Shown piece by piece: positions 17,439-25,990 of a DNA stretch of 64,000 nucleotides. The notes beneath the pieces were generated by a model. That model made no database searches and was not told the DNA's origin. It saw only the letters and a list, made by a program, of their open reading frames with translations. The DNA comes from Polyangiaceae bacterium (GTDB taxonomy: Bacteria; Myxococcota_A; Polyangia; Polyangiales; Polyangiaceae). The position numbers and the translations under genes were made by a program. Position 1 is the first letter of the stretch, and the number at the start of each line of letters is the position of its first letter. The stretch is taken from assembly GCA_025937835.1 (NCBI GenBank), contig JAICQO010000025.1, positions 1 through 64,000 of the forward strand, written 5' to 3'.

Positions 17439-18708
17439 CCTGACGCACGCCCTGGCCGGCCTCGTCGCGGCCGAAACCTGGATCGCGCAGTCGAAGCACA
17501 GGGCCGCGCTGGCCGGGCGAACGCGCCGGCTGTTGCTCGGCGCGTCCGTGGTCGCCAACAACCTGCCGGACGCAGACTTCGTCTACACCCGCATCACGCC
17601 GGGCAGGCTCGGATACCTGCTCCATCATCGAGGACACACGCACACCGTGGTCTTCGCGCTGGTGCTCGGGCTCACGACCTATTTCGTGTTCTCCCGCTGG
17701 CTCGCGCGCAGGCCGCCAGAATCCGACGAGTTGCGACGGGTCGAGCGGCGCGGCCTGCTCGGCCTCTCGCTCGGCGGGTCGCTCCTTCACATCGCGCTCG
17801 ACGCGACGAACAACTACGGCGTTCACCCGCTCTGGCCGATCGAGACGCGCTGGTTTTATGGCGACTCGGTGTTCATCGTCGAGCCCTGGCTGTGGGTCGC
17901 CGCGCTACCACCGCTGATGGCCTCGGCGCGCTCGAAAATCGGGCGTTACACGGCGCTCGCCCTGCTGCTCACTGGGCTCGCGCTCACCTCTCGCTTCCCG
18001 AACCCGGCGGGCTTCGTCGTGGCGCTGATCATCGCAGCGGCCGGCTGGTCCCTGCTCGCCGCTCGCTTGAATGACCGTCCGCGCTGGCTCGCTGCCGTCG
18101 GCGCGTGGCTCGGGGTCACGCTCGTGTTCGCGCTCGCAGCGGGGCTCGCCCGCCGCACCATCACCGAGTCGCTCGGCGAGGCGCGGAACGGCCTGGTCGA
18201 TCTCGTCACGACGCCCATCCCCGCCAACCCGCTATGTGTCTCCGCGATCAGCCTCGAGGTCGCGGGCGATCGGTACCTCGCGAGCCTCGGGCAGGTCTCG
18301 CTCTGGCCAGGTCTGGTCCCCCCCGAATCCTGCCCGAGGGAGCAAGGCGAGCGCACCGCGCGGCTCGAGCCCGTGTCGAACGCCGGCTCGCCCCCGGGGC
18401 TGCGCTGGTACGGGCGCTGGCAGGGCTCCCGGCGCGAGCTGTCGAAGCTCGCCGAGCGCTGTGACGTCGCCGCGTTCCTGCGCTTCGCGCGGGCCCCGTT
18501 CTGGCTGCGGCGCGAGTCCGGCGCCGTGGTCGTGGGGGACTTGCGCTTCGACAGAACGGAAAAGCTCGAGTTCACCGAGCTCGAGCTCCCGGCAGAGGTC
18601 GGGGCGTGCCCGCCCAACGTGCCACCCTGGCAAGCGCCGCGCGGCGCGCTGGTTCACGCGGCGACGGGCGCCGGGGCCGATAGTCACGAAACTGCCGCCG
18701 ATCCGTAA
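17431..18708 (+). CDS. YdjM-like integral membrane protein (metal-dependent hydrolase family)
   Basis: 425 residues from a TTG start at 17431 overlapping the DUF3095 stop. The N-terminus DNLTHALAGLVAAE and the motifs NNLPDADFVY and HHRGHTHTVVF (Asp and His cluster) match the LexA-regulated YdjM/DUF457 family of predicted zinc-dependent membrane hydrolases. Several hydrophobic helices lie between residues 65 and 250. The C-terminal 170 residues form a soluble domain that is not typical of the short E. coli protein. The unusual TTG start is supported by homology of the very first residues. Substrate unknown. Confidence 0.75.
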   Translation: MDNLTHALAGLVAAETWIAQSKHRAALAGRTRRLLLGASVVANNLPDADFVYTRITPGRLGYLLHHRGHTHTVVFALVLGLTTYFVFSRWLARRPPESDELRRVERRGLLGLSLGGSLLHIALDATNNYGVHPLWPIETRWFYGDSVFIVEPWLWVAALPPLMASARSKIGRYTALALLLTGLALTSRFPNPAGFVVALIIAAAGWSLLAARLNDRPRWLAAVGAWLGVTLVFALAAGLARRTITESLGEARNGLVDLVTTPIPANPLCVSAISLEVAGDRYLASLGQVSLWPGLVPPESCPREQGERTARLEPVSNAGSPPGLRWYGRWQGSRRELSKLAERCDVAAFLRFARAPFWLRRESGAVVVGDLRFDRTEKLEFTELELPAEVGACPPNVPPWQAPRGALVHAATGAGADSHETAADP

Positions 18709-18752
18709 CCAGAAGATCCGACTCGCCGTGACAGAACGGGATTCGGTCAGAC

Positions 18753-20735
18753 GTGACGACGACCGAAGGCATCAGCCCGCCGGCGCTGGCGGTCAGCCTG
18801 AACACCGAGCTGTCGGCCACGGTGTACAGCGGCGAGGCAGCGGACTGGATCCGCTACCTGAAGCTTGCGCCCGGGCAGCGCTACGAGCGAGGGCTCTCGG
18901 TCCGAGTTCACGTTGACCCCAACGTACGGCTCCTCGCCTTCGAAGCGGAGAGCCAGGACTCGCAGTGGCTCTCCGAGCTCCTGCACCAGGGGCTGGAGCT
19001 GCTGCGCGAACACTGCGAGCAGCAGCCGCACGTGCGAAAAGCCCTCGAGGAGCTGCTGTTCGACACGGGACGCGACGACGATGCCGAACGCGCGGTGCTT
19101 CTGAGTCGCGAGGTCCCGAGCGACGGCTCGCGCGAGACGGCCCTCGACGACGCACTGGTCGGCCGCGACGTTCGGTTGGTTCTGCACTCGCGCCTGGTCC
19201 GACACGTGCAAGACACGCTGGCTGCTCGGCCTTTCCTCTCGCGCGGCGAAAAGCTCGGCTTGTGCTGGCCGGTCGTGTCCCGCCTGGTGTTCGACCTCGG
19301 CTACCCGAGGCTGCCGCGTGACCGCTTCGCCGCCAAGCTCGACGTGTTTTCCAAGCTCACCTACGTCGCGATCAACGCCCTCTACGACGAGCGCAAGGCC
19401 GGCCGACTGGTGCCTAACTCCGGCGGCGCACACTTCGAACACCTGGTCAGCGCGTCGTCCGGCATCTCGCGCGGTCGCTTGATGGAGCGGCACCCGTACT
19501 TTCGGATGCTCGGCAAGCTCGGCTTTCTGCTCCGCCCTGCACCGTATGGCTCGTACTCGGCCGAGGTCCGTGTGGCGGCACGTGAATACCTCGACGCGCT
19601 CTACCTCAGGCTCAGCCTGGCTGGCGCCATGCCGGACGTCCCGAGCGCGATGCGTCCGATGACGTTCGAACGCAAGGGCAACAGGCTCAAGACACAGCGG
19701 CCCGAGATCGGTTGGTTCGGGATCCACGACAAGCACGACCTCGAGGCCTGGAAGAGCGTGAGCGGGCCGTTTCGCGAGCTCGGCTTCAGCTTGCTGAGAC
19801 AGCTCGGGATGGGCGAGTTCGGCCGAGTCTACGAGGGCTTGAACCTCGAGAACGGCCAGTTTCCTACGAGGGTGGCGCTCAAAGTCGACCGCATCCTCGG
19901 CAAGAAAAAGCATGCGATCCTCGAAGCCGAGGAGGCCATGGTCGTGGGGCGCGAGCTCGCCCACTCGCCTCACCTGATCCGGCTCTACGACACCGGAAAG
20001 CTCCACGGCGTCCGCTACACCTACCACGTGTTGCAGCTGATCGACGGCGACACGCTCGACAACCTGCTGGGCGTCACCGGGACCGAGCACGCGAGCGTCA
20101 GCCGGCCGCCGAGCGCTCGCCTGAGCGAGTGGCAAGCACGAAGGGAGTACGAGCGGGCGCTCAGCCAGCGAGGCGGCGAGCTGTGGCGTCGCCAGCGCAT
20201 GGCCCTGCCCTTTCGCCACGTGCTGTCACCGAGCGTGATGCTCGACCTGATGACGAGCGTGCTGCTCTGGCTCGAGGACGTGCACCGCATCGGCTATGCC
20301 ATCAACGACCTCAAGCACGGCAACCTGATGCTGAGCCGGCGCGGCCAGCTCAAGGGCATCGACCTCGACTCCTACGCCCGCGTGCACTCCGAAAAGGACA
20401 AGGTCACGGACTTCATGTTCCTCGCCGTGTCGTTGCTCCTGTTGTTGTTCAACGCACCCGTCAGCGAACGCGGCCGGAGCGTCCCGTGGGAACCGCTGAT
20501 CGAGAGCGAAGACCGGCTCCGAGCCGGCCTCGACGAGGCCTGGCCGTTCGGCGATGTCGAGCTCCTGAGCGATGGCCGCGTCACGAAGGACGAGCTGTTG
20601 GAGGTGCTCGTAGACCTGGTGCACCGAAGCCGGAACCTCGCCTACGCAAGGAGCCCCGAGCTCTTCTCGGATGACATCGCGCGCCTGGTGCAGGTCAAGC
20701 GCCGCTTGCTGCTCGAGGAGTTCGTCGTCGATTGA
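18753..20735 (+). CDS. Large divergent protein kinase with unknown N-terminal half
   Basis: 660 residues. Residues 1-330 match no domain I know. From about residue 350 a kinase core follows: the glycine loop LGMGEFGRVYEGL, VALKVDRI (ATP Lys), HVLQLIDGDTLDNLLG (hinge), and a catalytic loop NDLKHGNLML near residue 517. The metal loop is DLDS rather than DFG, near residue 536. In place of HRD it has an IND sequence; Asp, Lys and Asn are kept, so activity is possible. A long insertion lies between hinge and catalytic loop. It is soluble, with no signal or membrane segment. It starts 44 bases after the membrane protein gene and converges with pstB. Confidence 0.7.
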   Translation: MTTTEGISPPALAVSLNTELSATVYSGEAADWIRYLKLAPGQRYERGLSVRVHVDPNVRLLAFEAESQDSQWLSELLHQGLELLREHCEQQPHVRKALEELLFDTGRDDDAERAVLLSREVPSDGSRETALDDALVGRDVRLVLHSRLVRHVQDTLAARPFLSRGEKLGLCWPVVSRLVFDLGYPRLPRDRFAAKLDVFSKLTYVAINALYDERKAGRLVPNSGGAHFEHLVSASSGISRGRLMERHPYFRMLGKLGFLLRPAPYGSYSAEVRVAAREYLDALYLRLSLAGAMPDVPSAMRPMTFERKGNRLKTQRPEIGWFGIHDKHDLEAWKSVSGPFRELGFSLLRQLGMGEFGRVYEGLNLENGQFPTRVALKVDRILGKKKHAILEAEEAMVVGRELAHSPHLIRLYDTGKLHGVRYTYHVLQLIDGDTLDNLLGVTGTEHASVSRPPSARLSEWQARREYERALSQRGGELWRRQRMALPFRHVLSPSVMLDLMTSVLLWLEDVHRIGYAINDLKHGNLMLSRRGQLKGIDLDSYARVHSEKDKVTDFMFLAVSLLLLLFNAPVSERGRSVPWEPLIESEDRLRAGLDEAWPFGDVELLSDGRVTKDELLEVLVDLVHRSRNLAYARSPELFSDDIARLVQVKRRLLLEEFVVD

Positions 20736-20783
20736 GCGGAGACCTGAGCTCGCACCTGGCGTGGGGGCGGCAGCGCTGTAAAC

Positions 20784-20796
20784 CCGCGAAACGCGG
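20784..20796. terminator. Short GC hairpin between convergent genes
   Basis: CCGCG-AAA-CGCGG lies between the kinase gene (plus) and pstB (minus). A stem of five G-C pairs without a U-run; it may help termination in either direction. Confidence 0.3.
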
Positions 20797-20838
20797 ACCA
20801 GGGACACGAGCAGTGACGGCGGCGCGCGGCGCTCGGCG

Positions 20839-21705
20839 TCAGCTGAATTCGCCGCGAAGGTACGCCTTCGTGCGGTCCTCGCGTGGATCGTCGAACAGCT
20901 CCCCGGTCGCCCGGTATTCGATCAAGTACCCGGTCCGCCCGCCGGCGCTCGTGTCGACGTAGAAGAAGGCAGTGCGATCGGCGACGCGCTGCGCCTGTTG
21001 CAGGTTGTGGGTCACGATCGCGATCGTGTACCGCTCTTTGAGCTCGAGCATCAGATCTTCGATTCGCCGCGTGGCGATCGGGTCGAGCGCCGAGCATGGC
21101 TCGTCCATCAAGAGCAGCGCCGGCTCGACGGCGATGGCGCGCGCGATGCAAAGGCGCTGCTGCTGACCGCCAGACAGCGAGAGGCCGCTGGCGCTCAGCT
21201 TGTCCTTGACCTCGTCCCACAGCGCGGCGCCGCGTAGCGCCGTCTCGACGCGCTCGTCGTAGTCTCCCTTGAAACGGTTCAGCTTCAGCCCGAACGCCAC
21301 GTTCTGGTAGATGCTCATCGCGAACGGGTTCGGCTGCTGAAACACCATCCCGACCGAGCGCCGCACCGCCACCGGATCGACGTCCGGGCCGTAGATGTCC
21401 TGGCCCTGAAACCGCACCGAACCGTCCAGCCTGAAGCCGGGGATGAAGTCGTTCATCCGATTCAGGCTGCGGAGCACCGTGCTCTTTCCGCAGCCCGAAG
21501 GGCCGATGAAGGCGGTGATCTGGTTCCCTGCGATCGGTACGTGGGCGTCGCGCACCGCTAGAAAGCTGCCGTAGTGAAGCTTCTCGATCTGGCAGTCGAC
21601 GAGCCACTCGGCAGCTGCCACCCTCGACGCTTCGCCCGTCGCGGGTCGCGTCCGGCGGTGGTCGGCGATGGTCGCCGTGTTCGAAAGGACCTCTTGGGGT
21701 GTCAT
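20839..21705 (-). CDS. pstB: Phosphate ABC transporter ATP-binding protein PstB
   Basis: 288 residues. Walker [10 protein letters not shown] at residues 68-76, the PstB-type LRSLNRMND after it, Q-loop [15 protein letters not shown], signature [14 protein letters not shown], Walker [14 protein letters not shown] and the switch THNLQQA are all present. It energises high-affinity phosphate import at the cytoplasmic membrane. It has about 35 extra N-terminal residues compared with E. coli PstB. It starts three bases after pstA stops. No phoU follows; the next gene is convergent. Confidence 0.97.
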   Translation of the reverse strand: MTPQEVLSNTATIADHRRTRPATGEASRVAAAEWLVDCQIEKLHYGSFLAVRDAHVPIAGNQITAFIGPSGCGKSTVLRSLNRMNDFIPGFRLDGSVRFQGQDIYGPDVDPVAVRRSVGMVFQQPNPFAMSIYQNVAFGLKLNRFKGDYDERVETALRGAALWDEVKDKLSASGLSLSGGQQQRLCIARAIAVEPALLLMDEPCSALDPIATRRIEDLMLELKERYTIAIVTHNLQQAQRVADRTAFFYVDTSAGGRTGYLIEYRATGELFDDPREDRTKAYLRGEFS

Positions 21706-21708
21706 GGG

Positions 21709-22599
21709 TCAGTGTTCCTCCGGCCGGCGCGTGACGACCTGTGCGAGAACGTTGAAGAGCAGCACCAGCGCGACGAGCACGAGCGAAGCAGCCCACGCCA
21801 GGTTCACCTGGTACTCGAAGGGGCTGCCAGAAAAGTTGTAGATGAGCACGGCTAGCGAGGCGATCGGCTCGCCGAGTTTGCCGTCGAACCAGTAGTCGCT
21901 GAACAGCGCGGTGAGTAGCAACGGTGCCGTCTCGCCCGCCGCGCGCGAAAGAGCCAGCATCACGCCGGTGAGGATGCCCGGCATGGCCGTGGGGATCAGG
22001 ACCTTCGTCACCATCTGGGCCCGGGTGGCGCCCATGCCGAGCGCCGCCTGCTTCATCTTGGACGGCACCAGCCGCAGCGCTTCTTCGGCCGTGAGCATCA
22101 CCGTCGGCACGATCAGGATCGCGAGCGCCACGCCGCCGGCGAAGGCGCTGAACGAGCCGAGCGCGCTCACCGCGATCGCATACGCGAACACGCCGGCCAG
22201 GATCGAGGGCATGCCGCTCAACACCTTGCCGGCGAAGCGCACGACGACCGAGAGCCCCGAGTCCTCGCCGTACTCGGCGAGGTAGATGGCGGCAAACAGC
22301 CCGAGCGGCAAGCTCATCCCGGCCGCGAGCATCACGACCACGACCGTACCGAGGATGGCATTGCCGATGCCACCGCTCTCCATGCCGGCGCCGGGCGTGA
22401 GCTCGGTCAAGAGCTCGAGGCTCAAGAGCGGGCTGCCACGCACCACCAGCATGTAGAGCACCGAGAACAACGGAAGCAGCGCAGAGACGCCGAGCCCGAT
22501 CGCTATCAGCGTCAGCGCGCGGTCGGCGAAGGTGCGCCTGTCGCCGAGGCGGAGCCGGAAACTCGCCTCCGCTCGGGGCCCTTGCGAGAGCCCTTCCAT
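21709..22599 (-). CDS. pstA: Phosphate ABC transporter permease PstA
   Basis: 296 residues with six hydrophobic helices. The permease EAA-type loop reads AALGMGATRAQMVTKVLIPTAMPGILTG, and the family-typical SRAAGETAPLLLTA and GMPSILAGVFAYA are present. Its ATG shares one base with the pstC stop, so the two are translationally coupled. It forms the membrane channel with PstC. Confidence 0.96.
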   Translation of the reverse strand: MEGLSQGPRAEASFRLRLGDRRTFADRALTLIAIGLGVSALLPLFSVLYMLVVRGSPLLSLELLTELTPGAGMESGGIGNAILGTVVVVMLAAGMSLPLGLFAAIYLAEYGEDSGLSVVVRFAGKVLSGMPSILAGVFAYAIAVSALGSFSAFAGGVALAILIVPTVMLTAEEALRLVPSKMKQAALGMGATRAQMVTKVLIPTAMPGILTGVMLALSRAAGETAPLLLTALFSDYWFDGKLGEPIASLAVLIYNFSGSPFEYQVNLAWAASLVLVALVLLFNVLAQVVTRRPEEH

Positions 22600-23597
22600 C
22601 AACCGAGCCCCGTCAGCCCGCGGCGCGCCCGCCGCATGATCAGCGACCCGAGCGCATTGACGGCCAGGGTGATGAGGAGCAGCACCAGCGCCGCGCACAT
22701 CAACGCTCCGACCTCGACCTCGCCGGCCTCGGGAAAGTGATTGGCCAAGAGCGCCGAGAGCGTGTTGCCGGGCGAGAGCAACGACCAGCCGAAGCGGTTG
22801 GTGTTGCCGACCAGCATCGCGAGCGCCATCGTTTCGCCGAGCGCGCGGCCGAAGCCGAGCACCAGCGCACCGAAGATGCCGCCGCGAGCCGTCGGCAAGA
22901 TCACCCGGAAAATCACCTCCCAGCGCGTGGCCCCGAGCCCGTAGGCCGCCGCTGCGAGCCGCCTCGGCACGGCCACCATCCCCTCGCGCGCAATCGCCGT
23001 CACGGTCGGCAGAATCATGATCGAAAGCACCAGCGAAGCTGGCAAGATCCCCGGGCCGCTCAGCTTCGTCGAGAACAGCGGGAGGAAACCGAGCTTCTCG
23101 TGCAAGAGGTCGGCGATCGGGCGCAACGCGGGGATGAGCACGTAGATGCCCCACAGGCCGTAGACCACGCTCGGGATCGCCGCCAACAGCTCGATCACGT
23201 TCTTCATCACCAGCTCGGCCCGCCGGGGCAAGAAGCCCTGGCTGAGCACGATGGCCGTGGTGACGCCGAGCCCGCCGCCGATGAGCAGCGCGAGGGCCGA
23301 CGTGTACAGGGTACCGACGATCGAGGGCAGGATCCCGAACCGGTCGCCGTTCGCGTCCCACACCGAATCGGTCAGGAAGGCGAAGCCGAGCTTGCCCATC
23401 GATCCTCCCGCGCGGCGCACCACTTCGAACACCACGCCGGCCAACAGCAACACGACGCCCGCGGCGAGCCCGCAGGCCGTCCAGCGGAAGGCGCGCTCGA
23501 AGGCGCCTTGCCAGGCATCCGGCGGCCGGGCGATCGGCGAGCGTCGAGAGGCCTCGGAGAGGCCGGAAACGGGCTGTTTCGTAGCTGGTTGCGCCAT
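22599..23597 (-). CDS. pstC: Phosphate ABC transporter permease PstC
   Basis: 332 residues. The Pst-type segments AAIPSVVYGLWGIYVL, AYGLGATRWEVIFRVILPTARGGI (ATPase-contact loop) and FGRALGETMALAMLVGN identify it. The first 40 residues are a soluble extension before the first helix. ATG 23597 is used; a GTG six bases upstream is an alternative. It lies 39 bases after pstS. Confidence 0.96.
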   Translation of the reverse strand: MAQPATKQPVSGLSEASRRSPIARPPDAWQGAFERAFRWTACGLAAGVVLLLAGVVFEVVRRAGGSMGKLGFAFLTDSVWDANGDRFGILPSIVGTLYTSALALLIGGGLGVTTAIVLSQGFLPRRAELVMKNVIELLAAIPSVVYGLWGIYVLIPALRPIADLLHEKLGFLPLFSTKLSGPGILPASLVLSIMILPTVTAIAREGMVAVPRRLAAAAYGLGATRWEVIFRVILPTARGGIFGALVLGFGRALGETMALAMLVGNTNRFGWSLLSPGNTLSALLANHFPEAGEVEVGALMCAALVLLLITLAVNALGSLIMRRARRGLTGLG

Positions 23598-23636
23598 GTT
23601 CACCGCCTGCGTCGTCGCTGCGGAGCGCCGGTCTCT

Positions 23637-24734
23637 TCACTCGATCGTGGCGACGGCAGCCTGGACCTTGGCCCGCGCCTTCTCGGGCAGCGCGATGTAG
23701 TCGAGCTTCTCCGCCAGCGGCTGCCCCTCGCTCAGGCACCAGCCCAGGAGCTTCTTGATGGCCGCTGACTTGGCCTTGTCGTCGTACTTCTTCTTCGCGA
23801 GGATCCAGGTGTACGTCACGATCGGATACGACCCTTCGCCCTCCGGATCGGTGACCCAGCCACGCAGGTCCGCGGGTAAGTCGACGGCGCCGAGCGCCGC
23901 GGCGGACGCCTTGAGGGTGGGGGCGATGAACTTCCCGGCCTTGTTCTCGAGCGCCGCCATCGGTTGCTTGCTGCTGGCGGCGAAGGAGTACTCGACATAG
24001 CCGATGGCTCCCGGCGTCTGGCGAATCAACGCAGCGACGCCGTCGTTCTTGCGGCCGCCGACGCCCGCGGGCCATTCCACGGACTTCCCGACGCCGGGAC
24101 CCTTGCTCCACTTCTCGCTGATGGCGGCGAGGTGCTGCGTAAAGACGAAGGTGGTACCGCTGCCGTCCGAGCGGCGGACGATCGTTACGTCGGTGTCGGG
24201 GAGCTTCGAGCCCGCGTTCGTCTCGGCGATCCTAGCGTCGTTCCATCGCTTGATTTCCCCGAGAAACAGCCCGGCGTACGCGTCCCGGCTCAGCTTGAGC
24301 TCGGACACGCCCTCGAGGTTGTAGGTGAGCACGACCTGCCCGCCGGTGACCGGAATCATCACCACGTTGCCGTTGGCCTGCCGGATCTCGTCGTCCGTCA
24401 TCGCGGCGTCACTGGCGCCGAAGTCGACCTGATTCTCGAGGAACGACTTCACCCCCGCGCCGCTGCCGGTGGACTGATAGTTGACGCGCAGCTCGGGGTT
24501 CTGGTCGCTGAACTCGCGAAACCAGCGCGAGTACACGGGCGCCGGGAAGCTTGCTCCCGCGCCCTGCAGGGTCAGCGGTTCGCCCTTCGGTTGCGTGGCG
24601 GCCTTGACTGAGGCCGAGCTCGAGCCCTCTGCACTCGGAGGCTCCTCCTTCTTCGAACAGGCGCTCGTGAGCAGCAGGGCGCCCCAACCGAGCACGGAGA
24701 GAATCAAGCCATTGCGGCGAGAAATGCGGGTCAT
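23637..24734 (-). CDS. pstS: Phosphate-binding lipoprotein PstS
   Basis: 365 residues. From ATG 24734 the signal peptide ends in the lipobox LTSAC, followed by a short Lys/Glu/Ser linker. The phosphate-site motifs are present: GAGASFPAPVYSRWF at the start, NYQSTGSGAGVKSF, DFGASDAAM, and RRSDGSGTTFVFTQHL. As a lipoprotein it would be membrane-tethered, unlike free periplasmic E. coli PstS. Upstream in-frame ATGs at 24749 and 24812 would precede the signal and are less likely. A Pho-box-like repeat lies 74 bases upstream. Confidence 0.96.
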   Translation of the reverse strand: MTRISRRNGLILSVLGWGALLLTSACSKKEEPPSAEGSSSASVKAATQPKGEPLTLQGAGASFPAPVYSRWFREFSDQNPELRVNYQSTGSGAGVKSFLENQVDFGASDAAMTDDEIRQANGNVVMIPVTGGQVVLTYNLEGVSELKLSRDAYAGLFLGEIKRWNDARIAETNAGSKLPDTDVTIVRRSDGSGTTFVFTQHLAAISEKWSKGPGVGKSVEWPAGVGGRKNDGVAALIRQTPGAIGYVEYSFAASSKQPMAALENKAGKFIAPTLKASAAALGAVDLPADLRGWVTDPEGEGSYPIVTYTWILAKKKYDDKAKSAAIKKLLGWCLSEGQPLAEKLDYIALPEKARAKVQAAVATIE

Positions 24735-24807
24735 GTCGCTGGACAACATGGCCCATGCCTCGTGCCGCACGTGTGACGTTCGCGTGATCGTTTCACGCCG
24801 TCCCCGC

Positions 24808-24825
24808 GTCACCGGTTCGTCACAG
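24808..24825 (-). promoter_or_regulatory. Pho-box-like direct repeat upstream of pstS
   Basis: On the minus strand the sequence is CTGTGAC-GAAC-CGGTGAC: two 7-base half sites starting 11 bases apart, the spacing of PhoB boxes. The half sites resemble the CTGTCAT consensus, with GTGAC in place of GTCAT. The position, 74-91 bases before the pstS start, is right for a phosphate-starvation activator. A site seen by eye, untested. Confidence 0.4.
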
Positions 24826-24856
24826 AACCGCGGGCGCTACGCACGAGCAGCGAGAC

Positions 24857-25990
24857 TCAGAAGGCTGCTTCGGGCACTGGAACTTCACAGGGGATGGGCT
24901 CGACGACGCCCACTTTCTGGTCGAAGTTGCGCAAGCGATCGAGCAGCTGGATGGTCACGCACTGGCCCTTGGCGACGAGCAACGTCCCCGTGCGCGTCTT
25001 CACGTCGCTCGCCAGCCGCATACCGATGCGCACCTCGGTCAGGGGAAGGTTCTTGACCTCGGGCAGGCGTTCTCCGCACAGCTCGGCAAGCACCGCCAAC
25101 ACTTCGGGATCGAAGTCGCGCGCCCGCTCGAGCAGCTTCTGCACCGAAAGAGAGGCGCTGCCGAGCCTGGCCTCTTCGACGCCGAGCGCCGAGACCGCGC
25201 GCAGGATGCGCGCGCCCATCGGGAGCTCTCTGGCGGCGCCGTCACCGCTGCGCAGGGTCGAGAGCCTGAGCAACTCGCGCACCGGCTCGAGCCGCGGGAT
25301 GCTGCCTAGCACGCGGTCCACGATCTCGGGCACGCGCCCGAGCATCTGTTGCTCGGATTCGTCGAGGGCGGCGCCGCCGTGGAGCTTCTGCACGACGTCG
25401 GACGGCAGCACCGCGAAACCCATGCTCGAGAGCATGGAGGCGATCTCGACTTGCCAGGCTTGCGGAACCTTCAGCATTTGCGCGAGCGTGCGCACCCGTT
25501 CGTGTTGGCGCATCGCTGCGCCGAAGGTGCCGGGATCGAGCAGGCTCAGCATTTCGCTGAGCGCGCGCGTCGTGCCGAGCAGGGTCTGTTCGAGGAGCAC
25601 GCGCTCGGAGGTGAGCAGCCGGTGTTGCTCGACCGCGGCTGCCAGCGCCGGCGCGAACCGCTCGTGCGGGCAAGGCTTGGTCAAAAATCGGAACAGGTGG
25701 CCGTCGTTGACCGCGGAGATGGCCGCGTCGAGATCGGCCTGGCCGGTGAGCAGTATGCGCACCGTGTCGGGCGCACGTTCGTAGAACCGCGACAGCAGCT
25801 GCGCGCCGTTCATGCCCGGCATGCGCATGTCGGAGACGACCACCGCGAAGGGCCGCGCCGGGTCGATCGCGTCCAGCGCTGCCTCTGGCCCGGTCGCGAG
25901 CGTGATCTCGTATTGTTTGCGCAACAAGCGCTGGATGCCCTCGAGCACCGCGGGCTCATCGTCCACGAGCAAGACGCGCGGCAGGCTCAC
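24857..25990 (-). CDS. Response regulator with degenerate HD-GYP-like output domain
   Basis: 377 residues. Receiver domain at residues 5-120, with the acidic pair DDE, phospho-acceptor Asp54 in VVSDMRMPGM and the switch Lys in FLTKPCP. The rest follows the helix pattern of HD-GYP phosphodiesterases (QHERVRTLAQML, then the bundle ending IPRLEPVRELLRLST), but the HD pair is replaced by SSMGF and the HHE/GYP segment is absent. It is therefore probably a non-catalytic output, perhaps a binding scaffold. GTG start 25990 overlaps the stop of the receiver-HDOD gene by GTGA, so all three signalling genes form one operon. Confidence 0.8.
   Translation of the reverse strand: MSLPRVLLVDDEPAVLEGIQRLLRKQYEITLATGPEAALDAIDPARPFAVVVSDMRMPGMNGAQLLSRFYERAPDTVRILLTGQADLDAAISAVNDGHLFRFLTKPCPHERFAPALAAAVEQHRLLTSERVLLEQTLLGTTRALSEMLSLLDPGTFGAAMRQHERVRTLAQMLKVPQAWQVEIASMLSSMGFAVLPSDVVQKLHGGAALDESEQQMLGRVPEIVDRVLGSIPRLEPVRELLRLSTLRSGDGAARELPMGARILRAVSALGVEEARLGSASLSVQKLLERARDFDPEVLAVLAELCGERLPEVKNLPLTEVRIGMRLASDVKTRTGTLLVAKGQCVTIQLLDRLRNFDQKVGVVEPIPCEVPVPEAAF

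Noticed and set aside
24735-24856. PhoB/PhoR or PhoU gene beside pst
   Set aside because: The adjacent receiver-type genes carry HD-GYP-like and HDOD outputs, not a winged-helix DNA-binding domain, and no PhoU-like helical repeat is present.
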